DNA from: M55B118 sp964501715
GTDB lineage: Bacteria > Bacillota_I > Bacilli_A > Izemoplasmatales > Izemoplasmataceae
DNA: 64,000 nucleotides
NCBI GenBank assembly: GCA_964501715.1
Contig: CAZCTR010000001.1
Location: forward strand, 1 to 64,000
Reading direction: 5' to 3'
Position numbers and translations under genes: made by a program. Positions within the stretch are counted from its first letter, which is position 1. Each line of letters starts with the position of its first letter. Positions 35,080-42,484 of this stretch are shown here, in pieces. Below the pieces are notes generated by a model, which was given only the letters and a program-made list of their open reading frames with translations, searched no databases and was not told the origin of the DNA.

Positions 35080-35640
35080 CTATGCTTTGGCGCTGTATTT
35101 TCCGGTGCTTGTGTTGACGACTATGTCGTCCCCTTCGTCGATGAAAAGCGGGACCTGGAGCGTATAGCCCGTCTCTAATGTGGCGTCCTTGGTCGCACTG
35201 TTGCTTGCGGTGTTCCCTTTGACACCCGGGACGGATTCACTCACGTTCAATGTGACCTTCTCGGGCAGCTCGACGCCGAGGATCTCCTGTTCGTGGAAGA
35301 TGATGCTTACGACCAAGCCTTCCTTGATGAAGTTCTTCTCGTATTCGATGCGGTCTTCGGGGAGTTCGAGCTGTTCGTAGGTATCGGTATCCATGAATAC
35401 GAAACGGTCCTTGTCCTTGTAGATGAATTGCATCGAATGCTTTTCGATCATCGCGGTCTCGACCTTTTCGCCGGCACGCCAAGTCTTGTCGGTGATGTTT
35501 CCGTTTCTGAGATTCCTCAGTTTGCTTCTTACGAACGCGGGGCCTTTTCCGGGTTTCACGTGCTGAAACTCTATGACGGAATAAAGGTTTCCTTCGTGTT
35601 TGATGGTGAGGCCTGTCTTGAAATCATTGGTAGTGATCAC
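35080..35640 (-). CDS. efp: Elongation factor P
   Basis: A 186-residue EF-P, which rescues ribosomes stalled at polyproline. Three beta-barrel domains are present; Lys32 sits at the loop tip in PGKGPAF, the position modified in other bacteria (no modification gene is in the window). The start is GTG, eight bases after AAGGAG. First gene of the operon with the CNNM transporter and rluB, driven by a promoter inside the 3-prime end of the upstream gene. Confidence 0.96.
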   Translation of the reverse strand: MITTNDFKTGLTIKHEGNLYSVIEFQHVKPGKGPAFVRSKLRNLRNGNITDKTWRAGEKVETAMIEKHSMQFIYKDKDRFVFMDTDTYEQLELPEDRIEYEKNFIKEGLVVSIIFHEQEILGVELPEKVTLNVSESVPGVKGNTASNSATKDATLETGYTLQVPLFIDEGDDIVVNTSTGKYSAKA

Positions 35641-35701
35641 AGTATCGTCTCCTTGTTGTATGGTCCGCGGATGCGAAACCCATCCTATTAGCTATTTTGG
35701 T

Positions 35702-35731
35702 ATTATACTATATTTTACGCTTTCTTTTCAA
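35702..35731 (-). promoter_or_regulatory. Promoter of efp operon
   Basis: Minus-strand TTGAAA (35731-35726), 18-base spacer, TATAAT (35707-35702); it lies partly inside the preceding coding sequence. Confidence 0.7.
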
Positions 35732-36749
35732 ACCATGAAGGCTTTTCCAGCGCGTTGAAACCATGAATGACATGAGTGAACGTGAAGCGTACCCTTTGGC
35801 GTTTCACACCCTGTGTAAGCTCCATGTCGGTGGTGGTTGCATTGCCTTGCTTTTTGAAGGACGTCTCTTGAATCTCGGACTTGTTGGCTATCTTCTTGAG
35901 GTCCGCAAGTTCGGTGCCGACCAGTTCGACATCCTTGGTCTTATCCTTGTTCACGTTGAACACTTCGATATGGGTGACATCCTCGAAAAGAATCATCGCG
36001 TTATCCGTCTGCATCGAGGCGTTCTCGGTGTTTTCGGGATGATTGGTCTTCACATCGATGTGCGAAAGTTCGAAAAGCGCATGGCGTTTGTCCACGATCC
36101 TGATCCGGTTCACCTGCACGTTGTAGAGCAGGATCGTGTCGATATGCCCTGCCATGCTATGATAGTAGTCCTCTTCGAATCGCTCCAGAAGGTCGGCGCT
36201 CTGAGGGTCCATGGAAGGAGTGAGCTCCTGTACCGAAATCCTGTTGTTCTCCACAAAGATCTTGTGCGGCCGCTTCTTCTCCCCGAAATGGCCCTGATAG
36301 TTGAATATGGTCTTGAGCGCTTCGAGGTGCGTGTCGTAATCAGGGAATCTGATGACACATCGTCCGTCATGGGTCTTCACTTTGAGATGGTTCTTCCGTG
36401 ACTGCTTGACTTTGATGACATCTTTGAACATGTAGAGTCTGAAACGATGGAACATGGTCTGTTTGGCAAAAGCGTCGGTCGTCACGACGACCTTGCCAGT
36501 CTTCTTGTGGTTGATATGGATCAATGGCAACAGCAAAAAGGGGATGGCAAGATATCCCAGGTATTCGGGTTTCATCGCCTCTCTTGGAAGGACGCCGAAC
36601 TGTTCTAAAAGATAAAAGGCGACCGCAAGAATGAATACCCCTATCGCCAAAAGGGCCTTTTTGGCGATCTTCCCTTTTTTGTCATAGACAATATAGGATG
36701 ATAGAGGGCGACGTGTCTTGTCCATATACAGATTGAACAACTGTTTCAT
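35715..36749 (-). CDS. Unidentified two-helix membrane protein with large cytosolic domain
   Basis: A 344-residue protein not recognised. Two membrane helices (about 31-50 and 62-80) are followed by a large soluble domain. Residues 85-150 (KVVVTTDAFAKQTMFHRFRLYMFKD) look like a beta-rich, PH-like lipid-facing fold, by analogy with bacterial PH domain membrane proteins; this is inference. The open frame runs far upstream, but GAGGAGTGCC before the ATG at 36749 and the separate gene in another frame upstream mark the true start. It follows that gene by 29 bases. Confidence 0.75.
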   Translation of the reverse strand: MKQLFNLYMDKTRRPLSSYIVYDKKGKIAKKALLAIGVFILAVAFYLLEQFGVLPREAMKPEYLGYLAIPFLLLPLIHINHKKTGKVVVTTDAFAKQTMFHRFRLYMFKDVIKVKQSRKNHLKVKTHDGRCVIRFPDYDTHLEALKTIFNYQGHFGEKKRPHKIFVENNRISVQELTPSMDPQSADLLERFEEDYYHSMAGHIDTILLYNVQVNRIRIVDKRHALFELSHIDVKTNHPENTENASMQTDNAMILFEDVTHIEVFNVNKDKTKDVELVGTELADLKKIANKSEIQETSFKKQGNATTTDMELTQGVKRQRVRFTFTHVIHGFNALEKPSWFEKKA

Positions 36750-36778
36750 TTGCGGGCACTCCTCACATACAGAAAATT

Positions 36779-37069
36779 TCAGACCAGGAAATTCATGAGC
36801 ACGACAGCGATTACGCTTCCAACGGGCGGCGTGAACAATGAACGGACCCAGAGTTTTTTCGATTCCGGCCCGGGTTTGACTGCCATCAGCCAAACAATGA
36901 CCACTAAAGCGAAAAGCGGCCAGAGGACCAGACCGGTCCCAATCAGGAATGAACCTATAAAATAAAATTCCTTGGCGTGAAGGTAATAGCCGTAGATGAA
37001 TGCTGCGACCATCATGAAACCGACCAGAGAGCCAAGAAAATATGGGTGTGGCATATTTGTTTTGTTCAA
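36779..37069 (-). CDS. Small unidentified membrane protein (96 aa)
   Basis: A 96-residue protein with three hydrophobic segments (about 11-29, 34-60 and 79-96). I do not recognise the family. The start is probably TTG at 37069, eight bases after GGGAGG; the ATG at 37054 is an alternative with 14-base spacing from a second GGAGG. It forms a two-gene operon with the larger membrane protein downstream, so the two products may act together. Confidence 0.65.
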   Translation of the reverse strand: MNKTNMPHPYFLGSLVGFMMVAAFIYGYYLHAKEFYFIGSFLIGTGLVLWPLFALVVIVWLMAVKPGPESKKLWVRSLFTPPVGSVIAVVLMNFLV

Positions 37070-37102
37070 CCTCCACACCTCCCACAATCAATGTGCAACA
37101 AT

Positions 37103-37130
37103 ATTATAGCATAAGTGCACTTTCAAACAA
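37103..37130 (-). promoter_or_regulatory. Promoter of the two-gene membrane operon
   Basis: Minus-strand TTGTTT (37130-37125), 16-base spacer, TATAAT (37108-37103). The spacer holds the perfect 10-bp palindrome AAGTGCACTT (37113-37122), a possible operator. Confidence 0.55.
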
Positions 37131-37193
37131 AGATGAAACGTCAAAGAATGGTGGACATTCCCATATCCTTTATGCCGTTTCGGAACCCTGCCG

Positions 37194-37877
37194 TCAAAGG
37201 TCTTCAAGTTTGATCGTCCGCACTTCGAAACTCCGAAGGTCTAGAAACAAAAGTCTGTCCTTCAAAGCCTCTTCCTTGCCGGAGAGAAGCTTCGAGATCT
37301 CACTGACCATGATATTCGCGATGACCCCCGGTGTGAATGTCGGACTCCCCTCTTCAGCCTCAACGCCTTCCTCCAAGGTCCGGTAATACTTCTCAAGAAG
37401 TCTTGAAGAGGGCATGCTTATGCCCACCTGACCGTACCATCCACCGATAGCGCCATGGATCAAGGGTTTGCCATGCCTTGAAGCGATCAGCTCCAGCTGT
37501 CGCTTCAGGGGAATCGCGTCAAGAGCATCCACGATGAGGTCCACATGGGCGAATACCGCTGGAGGCAACGTCTCAAACCGGTCGGCATAGACCTTGATAT
37601 CCAAGTCCGGATCAATAGCGTGCAGAGCTTCCTCGGCGGCATACACTTTCTTCATCCCCAGCGTTTCCCTGGTGCAAAAAAGTTGACGGTTCATGTTGTC
37701 TTCTTCAAAACGGTCGTGGTCAATCAGCACAAGACGGCGCAGCCCCAATCTTGCAAGCCCGTTCGCAAGCATGCCGCCAAGCCCTCCTAGACCGACAATG
37801 GCAACGGTGCTCTCCATGATGTTTTCGAGCTCGCTGTCAGTGAACACTCCTAGATTCTTCTGAACCCTTTTTGACAT
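37194..37877 (-). CDS. E1-like (ThiF/MoeB/HesA family) adenylyltransferase
   Basis: A 227-residue E1-fold enzyme expected to adenylate the C-terminal glycine of a ubiquitin-like protein. Nucleotide-binding GLGGLGG (29-35), the Arg-finger motif NMNRQ (61-65) and the DALDAI strand are present. The CxxC zinc pairs and C-terminal extension of MoeB and ThiF are missing and no rhodanese domain follows, so it is a minimal HesA-like form. GGGAGTGG precedes the ATG at 37877; the longer open frame upstream overlaps the divergent gene leader. The ubiquitin-like gene 79 bases away on the opposite strand is its likely substrate. Confidence 0.88.
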   Translation of the reverse strand: MSKRVQKNLGVFTDSELENIMESTVAIVGLGGLGGMLANGLARLGLRRLVLIDHDRFEEDNMNRQLFCTRETLGMKKVYAAEEALHAIDPDLDIKVYADRFETLPPAVFAHVDLIVDALDAIPLKRQLELIASRHGKPLIHGAIGGWYGQVGISMPSSRLLEKYYRTLEEGVEAEEGSPTFTPGVIANIMVSEISKLLSGKEEALKDRLLFLDLRSFEVRTIKLEDL

Positions 37878-37898
37878 GTACACCACTCCCTTTGGCCG

Positions 37899-37928
37899 TT
37901 GTATGAGACACGGCATCAATGCTATAAT
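37899..37928 (+). promoter_or_regulatory. Promoter of the ubiquitin-like gene
   Basis: TATAAT (37923-37928) with TTGTAT 18 bases upstream. The -10 reads GCTATAATGC, so the opposite strand offers a weak -10 for the divergent E1 gene. Confidence 0.5.
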
Positions 37929-37956
37929 GCAGATATACAGGATTAGAGGTGAGATG

Positions 37957-38205
37957 ATGATCAAAGTGCAGCTTGTCGGTAGACTCAAGCATCGCTATAA
38001 GGTACGCAACATCGAAGTTGAAGAAGGATCGATCGATGAGATCATCGATCAGATCATCGAGAAACACCCGGAAATAAAGCAAGAAGATCTCAAAAACGCG
38101 CTTCCCATCGTCAAACGGGATGGTTCGAATAAGGGAAAAACCAAGACGAATGCATTGAAACCGGGCGATACGCTCGTCTTCATGTCGCCTGTGGGCGGGG
38201 GATAG
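37957..38205 (+). CDS. MoaD/ThiS-like ubiquitin-fold protein ending in Gly-Gly-Gly
   Basis: An 82-residue beta-grasp protein. The C-terminus FMSPVGGG matches the MoaD/ThiS tail that is adenylated and thiocarboxylated by an E1 enzyme, and LKPGDTLVFMSPV is the typical last strand. The second of two adjacent ATGs is used because it is seven bases from GAGG. No molybdopterin, thiamine, cysteine or tungsten-enzyme gene is in the window, so the acceptor pathway is open: MoaD-like sulfur carrier for a tungsten/molybdenum cofactor is one option. Confidence 0.85.
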   Translation: MIKVQLVGRLKHRYKVRNIEVEEGSIDEIIDQIIEKHPEIKQEDLKNALPIVKRDGSNKGKTKTNALKPGDTLVFMSPVGGG

Positions 38206-38208
38206 AAA

Positions 38209-38238
38209 ACCGGCCAGCCTTTTGGCCGGCCTTTTTTT
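38209..38238 (+). terminator. Terminator after the ubiquitin-like gene
   Basis: CCGGCCA/TGGCCGG stem followed by CTTTTTTT, four bases after the stop; it may also work for the convergent fabG. Confidence 0.85.
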
Positions 38239-38971
38239 ATCTTAGGCCACCATTGACACCAAGCAGTTGTCCGCTGATCATGCCGCATTCCACGCTCGAA
38301 AAGAAACTGACCGCGTAAGCGACATCCTCTGGTGACGCTTGTTTGCCTCTAGGTATCATGCTGATGTATCTTTTTTTCATGTCCGGGTCGAAATCCTTGG
38401 TCATTTCAGTCTCAATCATGCCGGGTTCCACTGCGTTTGCGGTGATACCGAAAGGTCCGAGTTCCTTCGCCAATGATTTGGTCAGTATGTTGATGGCACC
38501 TTTCGAGGCCCCGTAATTGGTCTTGTTGGCGCCCCCGTGACTGCCTGTGCCGCTCGATATGTTGACAATGCGTCCGTATTCCTGTTTCTTCATGTATGGA
38601 ACCACGAGTTTTGACAGCAACCAAGGAGCCTTCACATTGACATCCATCACAAACTCGAAATCCTCATCGGGCATCTCATCGATCGGATTGTCCTTCAGAA
38701 CCCCGGCATTGTTCACGAGCACATCGATGCGATCATACTTATCGACTGTTTTCTCTACGAGATTCTCCGCTTCTTTCCGTTTTGACAGATCCGCCTGCAT
38801 GCGAACCGCTTCAAGTCCGTCCTCCAAGAGGGCATTCTCCAAACGTCTCGCAGCCTCTTCGTTCGCATGGTAATGCAATACCACGCGGAAACCGTCTTCC
38901 GCTAGCCTTTTCGCAATGGCGCTTCCAAGACCCCCGGATGCGCCTGTGACAATCGCTGTGCGTTCAAGCAT
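38237..38971 (-). CDS. fabG: 3-oxoacyl-ACP reductase FabG-like short-chain dehydrogenase
   Basis: A 244-residue SDR. It has the cofactor motif TGASGGLG (near 10), NNAG (about 84-87), Ser in NISSGTGS and Tyr/Lys in NYGASKG. Length and the C-terminal GQLLGVNGGLR fit the FabG group that reduces 3-ketoacyl-ACP or acetoacetyl-CoA with NADPH. AAAGGAGG sets the start seven codons inside the open frame. It stands alone, away from other fab genes, so a role outside fatty-acid synthesis, such as beta-oxidation-like reactions, is possible. Confidence 0.85.
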   Translation of the reverse strand: MLERTAIVTGASGGLGSAIAKRLAEDGFRVVLHYHANEEAARRLENALLEDGLEAVRMQADLSKRKEAENLVEKTVDKYDRIDVLVNNAGVLKDNPIDEMPDEDFEFVMDVNVKAPWLLSKLVVPYMKKQEYGRIVNISSGTGSHGGANKTNYGASKGAINILTKSLAKELGPFGITANAVEPGMIETEMTKDFDPDMKKRYISMIPRGKQASPEDVAYAVSFFSSVECGMISGQLLGVNGGLR

Positions 38972-39045
38972 GATATCGCCTCCTTTAATCATATTCTATC
39001 ACACGCCCATGAATATTGACACCTGGATGATAAGGACAATTTGAA

Positions 39046-39074
39046 TTGACAATGCCTTCTGGGTCTCATATAAT
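39046..39074 (+). promoter_or_regulatory. Consensus promoter of the rhodanese gene
   Basis: TTGACA (39046-39051), 17-base spacer, TATAAT (39069-39074): a full 12/12 match to the sigma-A consensus, the strongest promoter in the window. Confidence 0.9.
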
Positions 39075-39097
39075 ACATCTGAATAGAGGTGTTCAAC

Positions 39098-39481
39098 ATG
39101 GAACAGACGTTTCGTATAGTCCTTCCCATTCTCGCCGGTTTCGTGATCGGCTATCTGTTATGGAAGGCCCGTCAAACAACTTTGGAATCAGTCCAGGAGC
39201 TCGAATGGGATACTTTCAAGCGCACGATGCGGAAGGGCCAGCTTGTCGACATCCGCAAAAAGAAAAAAGTGAAGGATGACAAGATCAAAGGGGCGCGTAA
39301 TTTCTCCCCCGGAAGACTTAAAAGCAAACACCAGACAAAAGTCCCCAAAGACCAGGCGCTCTATCTTTATTGCGCCAACGGAAAAAAATCCAAACGCGTC
39401 GCCAAGAAGCTTTCCCAGAAAGGGTTCAAAGAGGTATACGTGCTCAAAGGCGGGCTCGAGGCAACCAAACGAAGCAATTAA
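39098..39481 (+). CDS. Membrane-tethered rhodanese-domain protein
   Basis: A 127-residue protein with one N-terminal membrane helix (about 6-23) and a rhodanese-like domain facing the cytosol. The active-site cysteine is Cys92 in LYCANGKKSKR. Tethered single-domain rhodaneses (YqhL type in Bacillus) transfer sulfane sulfur or act in redox stress; the acceptor is not known. AGAGGTG precedes the ATG. The consensus promoter and tight terminator imply strong constitutive expression. Confidence 0.88.
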   Translation: MEQTFRIVLPILAGFVIGYLLWKARQTTLESVQELEWDTFKRTMRKGQLVDIRKKKKVKDDKIKGARNFSPGRLKSKHQTKVPKDQALYLYCANGKKSKRVAKKLSQKGFKEVYVLKGGLEATKRSN

Positions 39482-39510
39482 AAACACGTTCAAATTGAAC
39501 GTGTTTTTTT
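39481..39510 (+). terminator. Terminator of the rhodanese gene
   Basis: AAAACACGTTCA/TGAACGTGTTTT stem of 12 bp with a three-base loop and TTTTTTT tail, directly after the stop. Confidence 0.9.
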
Positions 39511-39528
39511 ACAGAAACAAGACGAGAT

Positions 39529-39879
39529 TCACTCCTTGAGTTCGATGCTGTCGAAACGGAAGGTGCTCATCTCTCCACGGGAACTCTCCAAACGCATGAC
39601 GAGTCCGTGATCTTCACGACGGATATCAAGGTCGTTGATCACAAAAAGGCCATGGGTGACCTTGGCGCTCTCGATGTTGAAAGCATGCACATCGCAGAGA
39701 ACCAGCTTGACGCGGGTGTCCTTTTCAAGCGAGGGATTGTGGTCCGAAAGGATGACCATCTCCAAAACGGTTCGTTCCCTGTCAAGCGTGACCCTCTCCA
39801 GATAACCGTCGTTGAAAATGGGGGGACCGCCCATCTTCTTGGCCAAAGCCGTCGTTTTGATGATGTCCAAAGCATACAT
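39529..39879 (-). CDS. Unidentified 116-aa beta-rich protein (possibly Imm50-like)
   Basis: A 116-residue soluble protein with alternating hydrophobic pattern and many acidic residues. The run PPIFNDGYLERVTLDRE followed by VKLVLCDVHAFNIES resembles the Imm50/DUF family of small beta-barrel proteins, but this is a weak visual match. GGAGG before the ATG at 39879 (ten bases) supports it as real. No toxin gene is adjacent. Convergent with the rhodanese gene, upstream-adjacent to the OYE reductase on the same strand (45 bases), so possibly co-transcribed with it. Confidence 0.6.
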   Translation of the reverse strand: MYALDIIKTTALAKKMGGPPIFNDGYLERVTLDRERTVLEMVILSDHNPSLEKDTRVKLVLCDVHAFNIESAKVTHGLFVINDLDIRREDHGLVMRLESSRGEMSTFRFDSIELKE

Positions 39880-39924
39880 GACAATCACTCCTCCCTTTCA
39901 TTATACCGCGAGGTGATGAAACGT

Positions 39925-41013
39925 TCAATCCTGAAACGAAAAGCCGTTATCGGCAAAGACAGAAGCGTTTTTGCTGAGGCGTGCATAAAGATTTTCCGGC
40001 ATGGTCTGACGGCGGAAAACCTTGTCCGCATGTCCCTTTTTCTCCAGATTTAGACCCGCTTTCGGGTCGGCGAGGATTGCTGTACCAAGCGCGAACAAGT
40101 CCGCGCCAAGCGTGTCAGCACGTTCCATGTCCGACCGATTGTCAAGCCCACCCGAAGCGATGAGCAGTTGAGATCGCTTCAGCCTTGCAAGTACAGGTTC
40201 CTTGGTCGCAGGGTGCCTCATGGATGTCTGGGCATAGTTCCTCAATGAAAGATGGACGTAGTCAAGGTCCTGGCTCTCGAGATAATCCACCAACTTATCC
40301 GTGTCTTCAAGGGTGATGCCGTCATCTTCTATCTCTTCGGGGGAAAGCCGATATCCCACAATGAATTCGGGTGTTTCTTTCTTGGTCGCATCCACCGTGC
40401 CCCTCACAATTTCGTCTATGAAGCGGAGCCGGTTCTCAAGTGACCCTCCGTATCTGTCGTTGCGCCTGTTCGAATGGCGGCTGAAGAACTGCTGAAGCAA
40501 ATAAGTGTTCGCTCCATGAAGCTCCACGCCGTCGAACCCGGCCTTCTGCGCACGGACGGCCGCACTGATGAAATCATGGATGGTGCGCTCGATTTCGTCC
40601 TCGCGCATGGCGCGCGGGGTCACTTTGTTCGTCCGTGGCGCCTTGACAGCCGAAGGTGCGACAATCTCGTTTTCGCTTTCATGGACCGAAGGGTCGTTCA
40701 TGCGTCCACCGTGATGCAGCTGCGCGATGGCAAGTGCGCCTTCTTGTTTGATCGCTGTCGCCAGTTCGGACATCGGCCCTATGAATGCATCGCTCTCCAG
40801 ACTGATCTGACGCTCGAACGCGTGTGCCTGCCTGTTCACTGCGACGGCGGCGGTGATCACTGCACCTACAGTCCTGCTTCTCATCTTGTAATATTCAATT
40901 TCTTCGGCCGATGGGGTGTTGTCTTCATTCCCGCTATAAGTCGTCATCGGCGCCATCACAAGTTTGTTTCTGGCATTTCTTCTGCCTATCATGGTTGGTT
41001 TGAAAGGGTCCAT
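39925..41013 (-). CDS. Old yellow enzyme family NADH:flavin oxidoreductase
   Basis: A 362-residue single-domain FMN-dependent ene-reductase (TIM barrel). FMN-site KLVMAPMTTYSG at the start, QLHHGGRM, the substrate pair in VELHGANTYLLQQFFSR (His-x-x-Asn), and the phosphate-binding IASGGLDNRSD and LFALGTAIL are visible. It lacks the iron-sulfur and FAD domains of 2,4-dienoyl-CoA reductase, so it resembles the YqjM/NADH oxidase short class. GAGGAG fixes the ATG at 41013. It lies 45 bases after the MocR gene on the same strand. Confidence 0.9.
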   Translation of the reverse strand: MDPFKPTMIGRRNARNKLVMAPMTTYSGNEDNTPSAEEIEYYKMRSRTVGAVITAAVAVNRQAHAFERQISLESDAFIGPMSELATAIKQEGALAIAQLHHGGRMNDPSVHESENEIVAPSAVKAPRTNKVTPRAMREDEIERTIHDFISAAVRAQKAGFDGVELHGANTYLLQQFFSRHSNRRNDRYGGSLENRLRFIDEIVRGTVDATKKETPEFIVGYRLSPEEIEDDGITLEDTDKLVDYLESQDLDYVHLSLRNYAQTSMRHPATKEPVLARLKRSQLLIASGGLDNRSDMERADTLGADLFALGTAILADPKAGLNLEKKGHADKVFRRQTMPENLYARLSKNASVFADNGFSFQD

Positions 41014-41058
41014 CATATCACTCCTCAAAAGCAATTGTACCATGTCAATCTCCATTCA

Positions 41059-42387
41059 TCATCCAAGACGCAAGCTTGAGAGCTTGCCGAACAGTTTGCG
41101 CATGACCACCTCCATCTGGGAAGTCGGGATGCCGCTATAGGGGATGAGCACGTCTTTCGGTCTCTCTTCGAATGTGCGATAGCTGTAGTCCATGGATTGC
41201 AGCGTCTTGATCAGTGACGTTTTGTCCTTTTCATGGACGAAGCTCACGACGAAATGCATGTTGCTCTCGAGGCCATAGATGGTCAAATCGCAACGCTCAT
41301 CATAAGGTTCAAGCGCTTTTTTCAAAGTGTCGTTCTTGCGTTTTGAAAGGCCTGAAAGTCTTTTGAGGTGACGTTTGTAATGACCCTCCTGAATGAACCG
41401 TGCCATCGTGAGCTGTTCGATTTTGGAGACAGTCTGGGAAAAGAGGCTTGCATCATACTTTTCAAGCAGCGGTGCCGGCAGCACCATATAGCTCATCCTG
41501 AGACTGACGAGCGTGTTCCGCGAAAACGATCCGGTGTAGACAACCCTTCTTTTCTCCGATAGCGAATGGAGTGTCGGAATCTGATAGGCGTTGTATCTGA
41601 AAAGGTGATTGTAGTCATCCTCGAGGATGGTGACACCGTGTCTGTTTGCATGCCGGATGATCTCAAGCCTTTCATTGATCGGCATGACTTTTCCCGAGGG
41701 ATACTGATTCGAAGGAGAGACATAGATCAGATCCGGTCGGCTCTCAAGCAGGTCATGAATCGTGTCATGACCTTCAAGAGTGAAACCCAGGATTCTGAAC
41801 GCGTCCAAGGCCCGTTTGAATCCAGGGTTTAGATACGCGACCACGGTGTTTTTCTCCAACATGCTTCCCAACTGTATGATGAGCTGTTGAATCCCCGAAG
41901 CCACAAGCACGTTCTCCGGGCGGGTGATGACGTCCCTAGCACTTCTCAAATGAGACACAATCGCTTCTTTCAAGGCCCATTCCCCTTCAGGGTCGGGCGG
42001 TTCATAGATTCTCGGATCATCGGACATGACTTCATTCATGATTTTCCTGAACCTCTCCGGATTGAACATATCTTCAGTCTGGGCCAGGTTCTTCGCTCCT
42101 CGACGTCTGACAGCTGTACCCTTAGAGATTTTATAGCCCTTCTTTGCATAGGCCGGAGCCGCTTCGACGAAATACCCTTTTTTCGGAACGCTTCGGATAT
42201 ACCCCTCAATCAGCAACTGATTGTAAGCGTGTTCAATGGTCGTTGTTGACACGCCGTGCCTGAGGGCGGCCTGCCTTATAGATTCGAGTTTCGAACCCTT
42301 GGGCACCTTGCCCTCACGGATCGATTGAACGATGCGTTGATAGATACGCATATATATGGGTGCTTGATCGTACACGCCGTTGTTCAT
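41059..42387 (-). CDS. MocR/PdxR-like GntR regulator with altered PLP site
   Basis: A 442-residue MocR-type regulator: GntR winged helix at 1-75 (YMRIYQRIVQSIREGKVPKG and GVSTTTIEHAYNQL) joined to a class I aminotransferase-like domain (about 105-440). Its position, divergent from pdxS, is that of PdxR, which senses PLP and controls pdxST. Oddly, the Schiff-base lysine in the usual GSFSK motif is arginine here (Arg290 in YTGSFSRNTL), and SPSNQYPSG has Asn where His is common. So PLP, if bound, cannot be bound covalently as usual. GAGGTGG before the ATG at 42387 sets the start; the open frame continues far upstream over the pdxS promoter without support. Confidence 0.85.
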   Translation of the reverse strand: MNNGVYDQAPIYMRIYQRIVQSIREGKVPKGSKLESIRQAALRHGVSTTTIEHAYNQLLIEGYIRSVPKKGYFVEAAPAYAKKGYKISKGTAVRRRGAKNLAQTEDMFNPERFRKIMNEVMSDDPRIYEPPDPEGEWALKEAIVSHLRSARDVITRPENVLVASGIQQLIIQLGSMLEKNTVVAYLNPGFKRALDAFRILGFTLEGHDTIHDLLESRPDLIYVSPSNQYPSGKVMPINERLEIIRHANRHGVTILEDDYNHLFRYNAYQIPTLHSLSEKRRVVYTGSFSRNTLVSLRMSYMVLPAPLLEKYDASLFSQTVSKIEQLTMARFIQEGHYKRHLKRLSGLSKRKNDTLKKALEPYDERCDLTIYGLESNMHFVVSFVHEKDKTSLIKTLQSMDYSYRTFEERPKDVLIPYSGIPTSQMEVVMRKLFGKLSSLRLG

Positions 42388-42419
42388 CTGACCACCTCGA
42401 TAATAAAGATATCTGCCCA

Positions 42420-42447
42420 TTGATACATGACAATTACTTATTATAAT
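42420..42447 (+). promoter_or_regulatory. pdxS promoter overlapping the divergent mocR promoter
   Basis: TTGATA (42420-42425), 16-base spacer, TATAAT (42442-42447) drive pdxS. On the minus strand TTGTCA within 42425-42435 and TATCTT 16 bases further could drive the regulator, so the two promoters share DNA and probably a regulator site. Confidence 0.6.
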
Positions 42448-42484
42448 ATACCCGTCAACCAAATGATAGCCTGGGAGGTAAAAA

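Noticed and set aside
36750..37091. Possible long N-terminal extension of the 344-residue membrane protein
   Set aside because: The extension is in a different frame from a better-supported small membrane gene, contains no plausible fold, and a good ribosome binding site precedes the internal ATG.
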